DNA of 64,000 nt from Nocardiopsis coralli (GTDB lineage: Bacteria > Actinomycetota > Actinomycetes > Streptosporangiales > Streptosporangiaceae). Location: the NCBI RefSeq assembly GCF_014892575.1, contig NZ_JADBGI010000001.1, forward strand, positions 1 to 64,000, written 5' to 3'. The position numbers and the translations under genes are program-made. The notes below the pieces were generated by a model. The model was not told where the DNA came from, did not search any database, and was given only the letters and a program-made list of their open reading frames with translations. This document shows, in pieces, positions 1-9,043 of the stretch. The first letter of the stretch is position 1; each line of letters begins with the position of its first letter.

Positions 1-27
1 AATCTCCACGGAATCCCCGCCGCGTAC

Positions 28-57
28 CCCTCGCACGCGACCCCCTCGCACGCGACC
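28..57. repeat. 15-bp tandem duplication
   Basis: CCCTCGCACGCGACC occurs twice head to tail (28-42 and 43-57). It is an exact duplication, probably from replication slippage. Confidence 0.8.
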
Positions 58-365
58 GCACCTCAGAACGCATGCCCGCGCATGCCCACCCACAGCGGCC
101 CGCACTCCGGCCCCACCGGACCCGATCGCACGAGAGCCTGCTCCTGGCCCGAGCCACCGTTCCCAGCGGTCGATAGTGCTCTTTCGAGCACCTGAAAACG
201 TTGTCCGTGTCCTTTTGAGCACCACCAACGACACAGATGGCGCAGAGACACAGGATCGAGCGCCCTCCCTCTCGGCCCCACCAGAAATCAGGGCACGACC
301 GGGCGACCCAGCGACCGCGCGATTGGTGAGCAGTCAGCCCAGACCCCGGCAGGAGGCCACCCGCA

Positions 366-738
366 CACGTACCACCAGGCCTGAATCCTCGACGGGGAGT
401 GCGCAGGGCCCGGAGGAGGCACACACGCCGACGACCCGGCAGCCGCCCCAGGGCTTGGCGAATCTCCAGGACCGCGGTCGCCACCCCCGTCTTCGACGGT
501 CACATCGCAGCGCAACCCGAACGGAGAATCTCTCGAGCAGGACGTGTTGGCGCAAGTGCTCGCCGGTGACCCACCTGACATCACGCTCACGAGGCCTGGA
601 GAATCTCCAAGACCGATCGGTCCCGCACACCTGCCACCCCTGAGACTCAATGCTCGGCCGGGAGTGCGCGGGGCCCGGAGGCCGCCCGCACACCCGCCAC
701 TCCCTGACACTCAATGCTCAGCCGGGAGCGCGCGGGGC
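366..738. repeat. Dispersed imperfect ~60-bp direct repeats
   Basis: Two clear units at 641-674 and 705-738 share 31 of 34 bases and have a 64-bp period. Both begin TGASACTCAATGCTC, and each is preceded by a CACACCYGCCAC-like segment. A diverged third unit lies near 366-420 and shares GGGAGTGCGCRGGGCCCGGAGG with the unit at 641. A second short repeat, GAATCTCCRRGACCG, is at about 460-474 and 601-615. The irregular spacing argues against CRISPR. Confidence 0.6.
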
Positions 739-1136
739 GTGCTTGTGCCGTTGCCGTTGCTTGTGCCGTCGCAGGAGCGAGCCACCGCCCGCACGCCGCA
801 AGCGTTGGTCGCAATGGGGTCACTACAGGGGGATTGTTGTGCCCACCGTTCCTTTGGGCTGGCGGGGGCCTCGGGGGTGAGGGTGGTTCGTCGATGCGGG
901 TCGGGTCAGCCCGGCGAACAGGGCCGGAACGCACACCCCGAGGCGCCCCGAACAACCACAAGAACGCTGCCGCGTTCCACCGAGGTCAGCGACTGGGGGT
1001 GGCGCCGACGCGGGTTGCGAGAAGGCCCGGCCGGGCTATGATCCCGGCCCCGACGAACCACCACCCCCGAGGCAACACCACAGAACACACATCCCGCCCA
1101 CCCGAACCACGAGCACGGCCTCAGCTCTGCGTATCT

Positions 1137-1175
1137 CCCTGCACCACTCAGTCCCCCGCTCCCTGCACCACTCAG
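1137..1175. repeat. 15-bp direct repeat, 24-bp period
   Basis: CCCTGCACCACTCAG occurs at 1137-1151 and again at 1161-1175, just downstream of the end of the leftward TetR gene. Confidence 0.7.
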
Positions 1176-1230
1176 CCCCCCGCAGCTCAGCCCAGCGCCG
1201 TCCGGCCCTCCTCCATCCACCCTCCGCCGC

Positions 1231-1845
1231 TCAGTCCTCCGCGTTCGAGCGCGACACCAGCAACAACCGGCACGCCAGCCGGATGTCGTTCTCCGCGTCC
1301 GGCATCGACACACGGCCGTTGAGCGCGGACTGCAGCACCCCGTACCAGCACTGGATCAGCAACCGCACGAGGGTGACGTCCTGCGCGGTCGGAGTCTCCA
1401 GCCCCAAGGTGCGCAGCAGCAGCGCCCGGCACCGCTCGTCGATGCGGCCGGCGTCGGTGACCATGGCTGCGTTCGCGGAATTGGCCGACTGGAGCATCGC
1501 CGAGGCCAGGGCGGGCTTGACCAGCAGCCTCCGGCTGGCGCTCACCAGCAGCTCGGCGACGGCCTCGACGGGGTCGCCGTCCGCGGGGGCCTGTGGGGAG
1601 GTCTCGTCGAGGCGGTCCATCTGCTCGGCCATGACGGCGGTGAACAGGTGTGTCTTGGACGGGAAGTAGCGGTACAGCGTCCCGATGGCCACGCCCGCGG
1701 CCTTGGCGACCTCGTGCATCTGCACCCGCTCGAGGCCCTTCTCGGCGCCGAAGTGGGCCGCCGCGCGCAGGATGCGCAGATGCCGGGCGCGCTGCTCGGG
1801 TGAGCTGGGTTCGGCGGGCGGCCTGGACTCGGCGATGCGCGGCAC
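1231..1845 (-). CDS. TetR-family regulator, KstR-like
   Basis: This is a 204-residue DNA-binding repressor-type protein. The N-terminal helix-turn-helix (about residues 25-65) carries GVAIGTLYRYFPSK, close to the recognition-helix region of KstR, the regulator of cholesterol catabolism in mycobacteria and rhodococci. The C-terminal half is the usual TetR ligand domain. The GTG start at 1845 was chosen because GGGAGG lies 5 bases upstream; the open frame runs on to 2040 but that part reads as junk. The gene is divergent from a KstD-like gene at 2026 and borders a steroid cluster, which supports a steroid-linked role. I did not see the classical KstR operator (AACNNGTT core) in the 1846-2025 gap. 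A copy of the local 17-bp motif lies at 1941-1957. The family call is secure; orthology to KstR is an inference. Confidence 0.8.
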   Translation of the reverse strand: MPRIAESRPPAEPSSPEQRARHLRILRAAAHFGAEKGLERVQMHEVAKAAGVAIGTLYRYFPSKTHLFTAVMAEQMDRLDETSPQAPADGDPVEAVAELLVSASRRLLVKPALASAMLQSANSANAAMVTDAGRIDERCRALLLRTLGLETPTAQDVTLVRLLIQCWYGVLQSALNGRVSMPDAENDIRLACRLLLVSRSNAED

Positions 1846-1940
1846 CGTGCCTCCCTGGGTCCTCGTCCGTGTGCCGAAGGGTGTGCGTCCGATCCCTTCG
1901 ACCTTACCCGTACGCGCATCGGGCCTCGGAACGGGAAGCC

Positions 1941-1957
1941 CTACCGGTGAGCGGGAT
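1941..1957. promoter_or_regulatory. 17-bp steroid-cluster motif, copy 1
   Basis: CTACCGGTGAGCGGGAT matches 13 of 17 positions of the cluster consensus STCYCGGYCASTGGGAC. On the leftward strand a TACGGG hexamer lies 28 bp away (1907-1912), so the site could serve the TetR gene. It also lies 68 bp before the KstD-like gene at 2026. It is the weakest of the seven copies. Confidence 0.45.
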
Positions 1958-2025
1958 CCGGCGCTCCGGGCCCCTCCGGCCGTGCTGCTGTCGGTGCACA
2001 CCGATCGGCCGGGAGGGAACACGAC

Positions 2026-3564
2026 ATGCACGGAACGCACACGCGGGAGACGACCTGCGACGTGGTGGTGGCGGGGTCGGGCGCCGGGGCTCTGGCGGGG
2101 GCGCTGTCAACCGCCGCGGCCGGGCTCGACACCCTGGTCCTGGAACGCACCGAGGTGGTCGGCGGCACGTCGGCGTACTCGGGTGCGTCGGTCTGGCTGC
2201 CGGGGAGCCGGGTGCAGCAGCGCGCGGGCATCGACGACTCCACGGCTTCGGCGCGCACCTACCTCGAGGCGCTCCTGGGCGACCGCGAGCGGGCGCGCCG
2301 CGAGGCGTTCCTGGGGTCGGCCCCGGAGGTGGTCGAGGCTCTGGAGAGCCACCCCGCGCTCGCCTTCGAGTGGCAGGCGTTCCCGGAGTACTTCGACCTG
2401 CCCGGGCGCCTGGGGTCGGGGCGTTCCCTGATGCCGCTGGACCTGCCGCCCGGGGACCTCGGCGACCTGCTCCCGCTGGTGCGCCCGGAGGTGGGCCGCG
2501 ACCGCGGCGGCCTGGGCCACGCCGAGGGCCCGCTCACCGGTGGCCGGGCTCTGATCGGACGCCTGCTCAAGGCCTTCACCGAGACCGGTTCGGGCACGGT
2601 GCGCACCGGGACCCGGGTGACCGGGCTCGTGGTGGAGGACGGCCGGGTCACGGGCGTGCGGGCGAGCACGTCCGAGGGCGCGGTCCGCGTCCACGCGCGG
2701 CGCGGGGTCCTGTTGGCCGGGGGCGGGTTCGAGGGTGACGCGGATCTGCGCGCGGAGCACGGGGTCGCGGGGTCGGCGGCGTGGACGATGGCCCCGGCGG
2801 GCGCGAACACCGGGGACCTGATCCGGGCGGCCACGGAGGTGGGGGCCGGCACCGAGATCATGGACCAGGCGTGGTGGTGCCCGGGGCTACGGATGGCGGA
2901 CGGGTCGGCCGCCTTCACGCTGGGGTTCCGGGGCGGGTTGGCGGTGGACGCGGACGGGCTCCGGTTCGCCAACGAGTCCCAGCCCTACGACCGGATGGGG
3001 CGGGCGATGGCCGAGCAGCCCGGGCGGATCCCGGCGTTCTGGGTGTTCGACGGTCGTTTCGCCGGCGGTCCCCCCGCGATCTCCCTGCCCGGGGCCACCG
3101 CGGAGGAGCACCTGGAACGCGGCTCGTTGGTGCGGGCGGGTTCCCTGGCCGGGCTCGCGGAGGAACTGGGCCTTGCGCCCCACGCCCTCGAGCGCACGGT
3201 CGAGCGGTTCAACGCCTTCGCCGCCCGCGGCCGCGACGACGACTTCGGCCGGGGCGAGGACGTCTACGACCGGTTCTTCGCCGACCCCTCGCACGGCACC
3301 CCGAACCCGTGCCTGGTCCCGGTGGACCGGCCGCCCTACTTCGCGGCCCGTCTGGTCCTGAGCGACCTGGGGACCAAGGGGGGTCTGCGCACCGACACCG
3401 AGGGGCGCGTGCTGGACCGCGGTGGCGCTCCCCTGCCGGGCCTGTACGCGGCGGGCAACACGAGCGCCTCGTTCACCGGCGGCCACTACCCGGCGCCGGG
3501 GGTGCCGATCGGGTCGGCGATGGTCTTCGCGCACCGGGCCGCGCTGGACATGGCCCGCCACTGA
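2026..3564 (+). CDS. KstD-family FAD-dependent steroid dehydrogenase
   Basis: This 512-residue flavoprotein belongs to the 3-ketosteroid-delta1-dehydrogenase/fumarate reductase family. The N-terminal FAD dinucleotide motif GSGAGA is at residues 17-22, followed by a GGTSAYSG segment. The C-terminal HYPAPG places Tyr488 and Gly492 with the same spacing as the catalytic Tyr487/Gly491 pair of Rhodococcus KstD. Members insert a double bond into ring A of 3-ketosteroids using FAD. GGGAGG sits 9 bases before the ATG. It is one of three KstD-family genes here (others at 12635 and 20196). The copy at 20196 is the closer match to known KstD, so this one may prefer another steroid or another ring position. 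Confidence 0.75.
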   Translation: MHGTHTRETTCDVVVAGSGAGALAGALSTAAAGLDTLVLERTEVVGGTSAYSGASVWLPGSRVQQRAGIDDSTASARTYLEALLGDRERARREAFLGSAPEVVEALESHPALAFEWQAFPEYFDLPGRLGSGRSLMPLDLPPGDLGDLLPLVRPEVGRDRGGLGHAEGPLTGGRALIGRLLKAFTETGSGTVRTGTRVTGLVVEDGRVTGVRASTSEGAVRVHARRGVLLAGGGFEGDADLRAEHGVAGSAAWTMAPAGANTGDLIRAATEVGAGTEIMDQAWWCPGLRMADGSAAFTLGFRGGLAVDADGLRFANESQPYDRMGRAMAEQPGRIPAFWVFDGRFAGGPPAISLPGATAEEHLERGSLVRAGSLAGLAEELGLAPHALERTVERFNAFAARGRDDDFGRGEDVYDRFFADPSHGTPNPCLVPVDRPPYFAARLVLSDLGTKGGLRTDTEGRVLDRGGAPLPGLYAAGNTSASFTGGHYPAPGVPIGSAMVFAHRAALDMARH

Positions 3565-3567
3565 ACC

Positions 3568-3584
3568 CTCTCGGTCAGTGGGAC
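3568..3584. promoter_or_regulatory. 17-bp steroid-cluster motif, copy 2
   Basis: CTCTCGGTCAGTGGGAC lies 28 bp before a TACGTT hexamer (3613-3618), the presumed -10 of the ABC importer operon that starts at 3648. No TTGACA-like -35 is visible between them, which suggests an activator-dependent promoter. Confidence 0.7.
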
Positions 3585-3647
3585 GCCGGGCCCACACCGA
3601 CGAGGTGCTCTCTACGTTGCTGCCAGATCCGCAGGCCGGAGGTCACC

Positions 3648-5252
3648 ATGGCACGAACCGCAACCGCCCGCCGCACGTCCGCAGCCGCACTCGCAGTGGT
3701 GCTGACCGCCGGCGCGTGCGGGGCCGACACCGACGAGGGCCCCGACGCCGCCGTGGACGAGGAGGTCCACCGGACCGGTTTCGTCGGCGAGCAGGAGGCG
3801 GGCGAACCCGTCTCCGGGGGCACCCTCACCTTCGCCGACTACTCCGAGGCCAGGAGTCTGGACCCGGTCGACAACGTCGCGCACGGCGCCTCGGGCGGCA
3901 ACCCGCTGGCGGCCGTCTACGACGTGCTGGTGCGCTACGACCCGGAGGCCGAGGGGTTCGAGCCCTGGCTGGCCGAGGACATCGAGAGCGACGACGACTT
4001 CCTCACCTGGACCCTCACACTGCGCGAGGACACCGAGTTCGGCGACGGCACCCCGCTGGACGCCGACGCCGTGGTGGCCAGCATCGAGCGCTACATCGAG
4101 GAGGGCGGCAGCGACGCGGCCACGCTCGAACCCCACATCGATCGGATCGAGGCCGAGGACGACACCACGGTGGTCTTCCACCTGACGACGCCGTGGTCGA
4201 CGTTCCCGTCCCTGTTGTCACAGGGCGCGGGCATGGTCGTGGCGCCTGCCGCACTCGAGGGCGAAGAGTTCGAGCCGGTGGGTGCGGGCCCCTTCGAGCT
4301 CGAGCGATACGCACCCCAGGAAGAACTGGTGCTGACAGCACGCGAGGACTACTGGCAGGGCGCCCCGCACCTGGACGCGGTGCGTTTCATCTGGCCACAG
4401 GGGGACGAGGCCAAGGTCGACGCCCTGGAGGAGGGTTCGGTGGACGCGGCGTTCCTGCGCACGCCCGCCGAGATCGAGTCGGCGCACGAGCTCGAATACC
4501 GCGGCTACTCCGAGCTCAACAGCCTGGGCAACGCGCTCCTGGTCAACCATGCGGAGGGCCGGCCGGGCGAGGACCCGCGGGTGCGCGAGGCGATCGCGCT
4601 CGCCCTGGACCCGGAGGTCACCTACGAGCGGGCGCACGAGGGCGCCGGGGTCCCGTTCGGCGGGCTGTTCTCGGAACAGTCGCGCTGGTCGACCGGGGTG
4701 GAGCTGCCCGGCCACGACCAGGAGCGCGCGAGCGAGCTGCTCGCCGAGGCCGTGGCCGACGGTTACGACGCGGAGCTGACCTACCTCGGCGGCGCGGACG
4801 GCAACGTGGGCCGCAACGAGGCGATGGCGGCCAAGGCGCTCCTGGAGTCGGTGGGTTTCACCGTGGAGCTGGACCTGGTGCCCTCGATCGCCGACCGTAT
4901 CCAGCGCATGTTCGCCGACAAGGACTTCGACATCGCGCGCGGGGCGCTGAGCATCTCCGAGGCCGACCCGTTCCAGGGCCTGTACCGGAACCTGAGTGCG
5001 GGCTCGCCCATCAACTCCGGCAGTTACGACAACCCGGAGATGGAGGGGCTGCTCGCCGAGCTCCAGGGCGCCCCGACCGACGGGGAACGCCAGGAGGTGC
5101 TGACGCGGATCGAGGAGGAGTGGCTGTCGACCGTCCCGCACGTGGGCGAGGGCGCGGGGCTGTTCTTCGTGCCGTGGCAGGAGGACGTGCACGGCATCGA
5201 GGCCTCCTCCGAGACGCTGCTGCTCCTGGGTGGCGCCTGGATGGACCGGTGA
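3648..5252 (+). CDS. ABC transporter substrate-binding lipoprotein, family 5
   Basis: This 534-residue extracytoplasmic binding protein is of the DppA/OppA (SBP_bac_5) type. It begins with a basic N-terminus and a hydrophobic stretch ending in a lipobox (LTAGAC, Cys24), so it should be anchored to the outer face of the membrane. The mature part starts with the GGTLTFADYSEARSLDPV segment typical of the family. GGAGG precedes the ATG at 3648. The stop overlaps the next start (TGATG), opening a five-gene operon (3648-9038). The family usually binds peptides, but members also bind opines, nickel-metallophores and sugars. Its place between steroid genes, and the shared promoter motif at 3568, suggest a steroid or steroid-conjugate ligand; this is an inference. 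Confidence 0.85.
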   Translation: MARTATARRTSAAALAVVLTAGACGADTDEGPDAAVDEEVHRTGFVGEQEAGEPVSGGTLTFADYSEARSLDPVDNVAHGASGGNPLAAVYDVLVRYDPEAEGFEPWLAEDIESDDDFLTWTLTLREDTEFGDGTPLDADAVVASIERYIEEGGSDAATLEPHIDRIEAEDDTTVVFHLTTPWSTFPSLLSQGAGMVVAPAALEGEEFEPVGAGPFELERYAPQEELVLTAREDYWQGAPHLDAVRFIWPQGDEAKVDALEEGSVDAAFLRTPAEIESAHELEYRGYSELNSLGNALLVNHAEGRPGEDPRVREAIALALDPEVTYERAHEGAGVPFGGLFSEQSRWSTGVELPGHDQERASELLAEAVADGYDAELTYLGGADGNVGRNEAMAAKALLESVGFTVELDLVPSIADRIQRMFADKDFDIARGALSISEADPFQGLYRNLSAGSPINSGSYDNPEMEGLLAELQGAPTDGERQEVLTRIEEEWLSTVPHVGEGAGLFFVPWQEDVHGIEASSETLLLLGGAWMDR

Positions 5253-6202
5253 TGCGCCGCGCCGCCCGCGCCCTGGGCGAGCTGGCGGCGGTGTTGTTCC
5301 TGGTCAGCCTCGGGGTGTTCCTACTGGTCACGGCGATGCCGGGGGATCCGGCGGTGATGGTGCTGGGCGAGGGGCACCCGCCGGAGGCCTACGACGAGGT
5401 GCGCAGCGAGCTGGGCCTGGACCGCCCGGTCTTCGAGCAGTACCTGGACTGGCTCGCCTCCGCCGTGACCGGGGACCTCGGCACGTCGTTGGTGCCGCCG
5501 CAGCACGAGGTGGCCGAGCGGCTGCTCCTGGCGCTGCCGGTGAGCCTGCAGCTGGCGGCCATGGCGCTCGTCATCGCGCTGGCGGTGGCGATCCCGCTGG
5601 CGATGTGGTCGGCCCACCACGAGGGCGGGCGCATCGACCGAGCGGTGAGCGCGGGCACCTTCGGGGTGCTGTCGGTGCCGCCGTTCCTGGCGGGGCTGCT
5701 GCTCATCATGGTCTTCGCGGGCGGGCTGGGCTGGTTCCCGCGTGCGGAGTGGGCACGTCTGGGCGACGGCCTGGCCGCGAACCTGCACCACGCGCTGCTG
5801 CCGGCGCTGACGATCGCGTTGATGGAGTTGGCCCAGTTCACGCGGGTGCTGCGCAACGACCTGACGGTGACGCTGCGCGAGGACCACATCCTGGCCTCGC
5901 GCGCCCGTGGCCGCTCTCCCGTGCGGGTGTTGGTCTCCGACGCGCTGCGCCCCTCCTCGTTCTCCTTGGTGACGCTGTTGGGGCTGAGCGTGGGCCGCCT
6001 GATCGGCAGCACGGTGGTCGTGGAGTACCTGTTCTCCCTGCCGGGGGTGGGATCGCTGGTCGTGGGCGCTGCCAACCAGGGCGACGTGCCCACGGTGCAG
6101 GGGGCCGTCCTGGCGATCGCGGTCTTCTACGTGCTGGCCAACGCCGCCATCGACCTGTCCTACCGCGCCCTCGACCCCCGGATCAGGCGGTCCCATGTCT
6201 GA
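5252..6202 (+). CDS. ABC transporter permease, DppB type
   Basis: This 316-residue inner-membrane permease is of the binding-protein-dependent family. An N-terminal membrane segment is followed by the TMD domain, with the cytoplasmic coupling (EAA-type) loop around SRARGRSPVRVL. The LGLDRPVFEQYLDWL region is characteristic of DppB/OppB. The start overlaps the stop of the binding protein and the end overlaps the next permease by 8 bases, so the subunits are translationally coupled. It should pair with the 6195 gene as the heterodimeric channel. Confidence 0.9.
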   Translation: MRRAARALGELAAVLFLVSLGVFLLVTAMPGDPAVMVLGEGHPPEAYDEVRSELGLDRPVFEQYLDWLASAVTGDLGTSLVPPQHEVAERLLLALPVSLQLAAMALVIALAVAIPLAMWSAHHEGGRIDRAVSAGTFGVLSVPPFLAGLLLIMVFAGGLGWFPRAEWARLGDGLAANLHHALLPALTIALMELAQFTRVLRNDLTVTLREDHILASRARGRSPVRVLVSDALRPSSFSLVTLLGLSVGRLIGSTVVVEYLFSLPGVGSLVVGAANQGDVPTVQGAVLAIAVFYVLANAAIDLSYRALDPRIRRSHV

Positions 6203-7061
6203 GACCCTCACCGACCGCAGGACGGCGACCCGCCGCCCCGACCTCGTGGCCTGGTTCAGTGGAACCTGGCTGGTGGTGCTGGCCGTGCTCGCGGCGGCCG
6301 CTCCCCTGCTGCCGCTGCCCGAGCACGTGGACCTGACCCGGTCGTTGACGGCGCCGACGCTGTCCGGCCCGGACCCGGCCTCGGGCCACCTGTTGGGCAC
6401 CAACGCGTTCGGCCTGGACCTGTTCGCCCGTGCCCTGCACGGTGCGCGTTCCTCCCTGGCCATCGCCCTGGCGGCGGTCGCCCTGGGCGCGGTCGTGGGC
6501 GGGGCGCTCGGGATCCTGGCCGGCTACCTGGGGCGCACCGTCGACACGGTCGTCGGGGTCGCCACGAACGTGCTGTTGGCCGTGCCGCCGCTGATCCTGC
6601 TCATCGCGCTGGCGACCGTGCTGGAGCCCAACGCCCGCAACGTGACCCTGGCGCTGGCGCTGTTGACCGTGCCGACGATGGTGCGCTTGGCGCGGGCGAA
6701 CACGATGGCCTTCGCCCAGCGCGAGTTCGTGCTGGCGGCGCGGGCGATGGGTGCGTCCGGGTGGAGGGTGATGACGCGGGAGCTGCTGCCGAACGTGCTG
6801 CTGCCGGTGCTGTCGATGGCGATGGTGCTGATCTCGGTGCTGGTGGTGGCCGAGGCCTCGCTCAGTTTCCTCGGTCTGGGCATCCAGCCGCCGGCCCCGA
6901 CCTGGGGCAACATGATCGCCGAGGGCGAGGGGCGGGTGTTGGAGGAGCATCCGCACGTGGTCCTGGTGCCCGGCGTCTTCCTCTTCCTGACCGTCTTCTC
7001 GTTCAACATCCTCGGCGAGAAGGCACGCAAACGCTGGGACACACGGAGCGGGGCGCGATGA
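6195..7061 (+). CDS. ABC transporter permease, DppC type
   Basis: This 288-residue second permease has an N-terminal membrane helix (about residues 18-36), a linker with the HLLGTNAFGLDLFARALHGA segment typical of DppC/OppC, and a five-helix TMD with the coupling loop near AARAMGASGWRVMTREL. It overlaps the preceding gene by 8 bases and the following ATPase by 4 (ATGA). It forms the channel with the 5252 product. Confidence 0.9.
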   Translation: MSETLTDRRTATRRPDLVAWFSGTWLVVLAVLAAAAPLLPLPEHVDLTRSLTAPTLSGPDPASGHLLGTNAFGLDLFARALHGARSSLAIALAAVALGAVVGGALGILAGYLGRTVDTVVGVATNVLLAVPPLILLIALATVLEPNARNVTLALALLTVPTMVRLARANTMAFAQREFVLAARAMGASGWRVMTRELLPNVLLPVLSMAMVLISVLVVAEASLSFLGLGIQPPAPTWGNMIAEGEGRVLEEHPHVVLVPGVFLFLTVFSFNILGEKARKRWDTRSGAR

Positions 7062-8074
7062 GTGAACCACTGCTGGACGTCGAAGACCTGCGCACCACCT
7101 TCCACACCCCGCGCGGGGACGTGCACGCGGTCGACGGGGTGTCGTTGCGCCTGGAGGCGGGGCGGACCCTGGGCGTGGTCGGTGAGTCGGGGTCGGGCAA
7201 GTCGGTGCTGGGCCGCACGGTCATGGGGCTGGTCTCGTCCGGTCCTGGGGTGACGGTCTCGGGGCGGGTGTCCCTGGCCGGGCAGGACGTGCACGCCTTG
7301 GCCCCGGCGGAGCGGCGGCGCCTGTGGGGTCCGCGGGTGGCGATGGTGTTCCAGGACCCGATGACGTCCCTGAACCCGGTCAAGCGGGTGGGCCGCCACA
7401 TCGACGAGGTGCTGCGGCTGCACCTGCGGCTGGGCCGCCGGGAGGCGCGGGAGCGCACCGTCGGCCTGTTGCGGCAGGTCGGCATCCCCGAACCGGAACG
7501 GCGGGCCGGCCAGTACCCCCACGAGCTGTCCGGGGGTATGCGCCAGCGGGTGGTCATCGCCGCGGCGCTGGCGTGCGGCCCGGACCTTTTGATCGCCGAC
7601 GAGCCCACGACCGCGTTGGACGTGACGGTGCAGCGCCAGATCCTGGACCTGGTGGCCTCACTCAGCCGGCGGTCGGGCATGGCGGTGGTGCTCATCAGCC
7701 ATGACCTGGCCGCGGTGGGCGGGCGCGCCGACCGGGTCGCGGTGATGTACGGGGGCCGGTTGGTGGAGTCGGCCCCGACGAGCCGGGTCTTCGGTGCGCC
7801 GCGCCACCCCTACACGGGGGCGCTGCTGGCGTCGGCGCCGCGGTTGTCGGCGGCCCCGCACAGCCGTCTTCCCACGATCGAGGGGCGCCCGCCCGACCCC
7901 GCCGACCCACCGCCGGGGTGCCGGTTCGCGCCCCGGTGCCCGCGTGCCGAGGCCGTCTGCAGGGGCGGGGCTCCGCCGCTGCTGGACCTGGCGCCCGTGG
8001 GCGGGCACCCGCACGAGGTCGCCTGCCGATTGCCCCTGGAAGCGGAGAGCACGGAGGTCGGCCATGGCCGGTAG
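7058..8074 (+). CDS. ABC transporter ATP-binding protein, DppD type
   Basis: This 338-residue ATPase has a Walker A motif GESGSGKS at residues 42-49, the ABC signature LSGGM, and Walker B ending in LIADEP. The C-terminal oligopeptide-type extension contains the Cys-containing GCRFAPRCPRA segment. It energises the importer together with the 8064 product. The gene is entered through an ATGA overlap and overlaps the next start by 11 bases. Confidence 0.92.
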   Translation: MSEPLLDVEDLRTTFHTPRGDVHAVDGVSLRLEAGRTLGVVGESGSGKSVLGRTVMGLVSSGPGVTVSGRVSLAGQDVHALAPAERRRLWGPRVAMVFQDPMTSLNPVKRVGRHIDEVLRLHLRLGRREARERTVGLLRQVGIPEPERRAGQYPHELSGGMRQRVVIAAALACGPDLLIADEPTTALDVTVQRQILDLVASLSRRSGMAVVLISHDLAAVGGRADRVAVMYGGRLVESAPTSRVFGAPRHPYTGALLASAPRLSAAPHSRLPTIEGRPPDPADPPPGCRFAPRCPRAEAVCRGGAPPLLDLAPVGGHPHEVACRLPLEAESTEVGHGR

Positions 8075-9038
8075 CGGGAACGCACATATGAGGGCGGGGG
8101 CCGACCGGGTCCTGTCCGTGCACGATCTGGTGGTGGAGTTCCCGGTCGGGCGCGGTCAGCGGGTGCACGCCGTCTCGGGCCTGCACCTGGACCTGGTGCG
8201 GGGCGAGACGCTGGGGATCCTGGGCGAGTCGGGGTGCGGCAAGTCCAGCGCGGGCCGCGCGGTCATGCAGTTGCCGCCGCCGACGTCGGGCTCGGTCGTG
8301 CTCGAGGGCACGGAACTCACGGGTTCGGGCGGGCGCGCGCTGCGGCGTGCGCGGGCGCGGATGCAACTGATCATGCAGGACCCGGTCTCGTCGTTGAACC
8401 CGCGTCGGCGGGTGGCGGACCTGGTGGCGGAAGGGCTCGACATCCGGGGTGAGCGCGAGGACCGGCGCGCCCGGGTCGACGCGGCGCTGCGGTCGGTGGG
8501 GTTGGACCCGGACACGGTGCGCGACCGGCGCCCGCACGAGCTCTCCGGCGGCCAGTGCCAGCGGGTGTGCATCGCGCGTGCGCTGGTGCTCGACCCGGCG
8601 CTGCTGATCTGCGACGAGCCGGTCTCGAGCCTGGACGTGTCGGTGCAGGCGCAGATCCTCAACCTGTTGGAGGAGGCCAAGGAGCGCCACGGTCTCAGCA
8701 TGGTGTTCGTGGCGCACGACGTGGCGGTGGTCAAGAACGTCAGCGACCGGGTGATGGTCCTGTACCTGGGCAAGACGTGCGAGGTGCTGCCCTCGGAGGG
8801 GTTGCACGTGCGGGCGGCCCACCCCTACACACGCCTGCTGTTGGACTCGGTGCCCGGGCAGGAGAACGGGGACGCACCGGGAGAGCGCGCCGCGGAGCTG
8901 CCCTCGCCGGTGGACCCGCCGTCGGGGTGCCGGTTCCGGACCCGGTGTCCGTGGGCGCAGGAACGGTGCGCGCGGGAGGAACCGCAACTGCGGGAGGTGG
9001 GGCCGGGCCATCACGTGGCCTGCCACCTGGTGGAGTAG
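8064..9038 (+). CDS. ABC transporter ATP-binding protein, DppF type
   Basis: This 324-residue second ATPase has Walker A GESGCGKS at residues 54-61, signature LSGGQ, Walker B LLICDEP and a C-terminal GCRFRTRCPWA segment as in DppF/OppF. Translation probably starts at 8064, inside the previous gene, where GGAGG precedes the ATG. It completes the five-subunit importer and ends 5 bp before the convergent HsaA-type gene; no terminator hairpin is visible in that gap. Confidence 0.92.
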   Translation: MAGSGNAHMRAGADRVLSVHDLVVEFPVGRGQRVHAVSGLHLDLVRGETLGILGESGCGKSSAGRAVMQLPPPTSGSVVLEGTELTGSGGRALRRARARMQLIMQDPVSSLNPRRRVADLVAEGLDIRGEREDRRARVDAALRSVGLDPDTVRDRRPHELSGGQCQRVCIARALVLDPALLICDEPVSSLDVSVQAQILNLLEEAKERHGLSMVFVAHDVAVVKNVSDRVMVLYLGKTCEVLPSEGLHVRAAHPYTRLLLDSVPGQENGDAPGERAAELPSPVDPPSGCRFRTRCPWAQERCAREEPQLREVGPGHHVACHLVE

Positions 9039-9043
9039 CGCGT

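Larger units (their letters stand above)
1..1230. other. Repeat-rich region without convincing genes
   Basis: I see no gene here that I would defend. Several open frames exist on both strands, but they overlap one another, have Pro/Arg/Gly-rich low-complexity translations typical of shadows in GC-rich DNA, and match no family I recognise. The stretch instead carries several families of imperfect direct repeats (listed separately) and the short palindrome TGGAGAATCTCCA at 597-609. The block ends at the stop codon of the TetR gene at 1231. It may be an eroded intergenic or hypervariable segment, or the edge of a region whose gene lies before the window. Confidence 0.6.

Noticed and set aside
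366-738. Possible CRISPR array
   Set aside because: The repeats are long, imperfect and irregularly spaced, there are no unique spacers of constant length, and no cas genes are present.
176-1041. Open frames on both strands in the first kilobase
   Set aside because: They overlap each other, have low-complexity Pro/Arg/Gly translations, lack good start sites and resemble no family.
1846-2025. Classical KstR operator between the TetR and KstD-like genes
   Set aside because: I found no AACNNGTT-type inverted repeat in this gap, so direct control by a canonical KstR is not supported.
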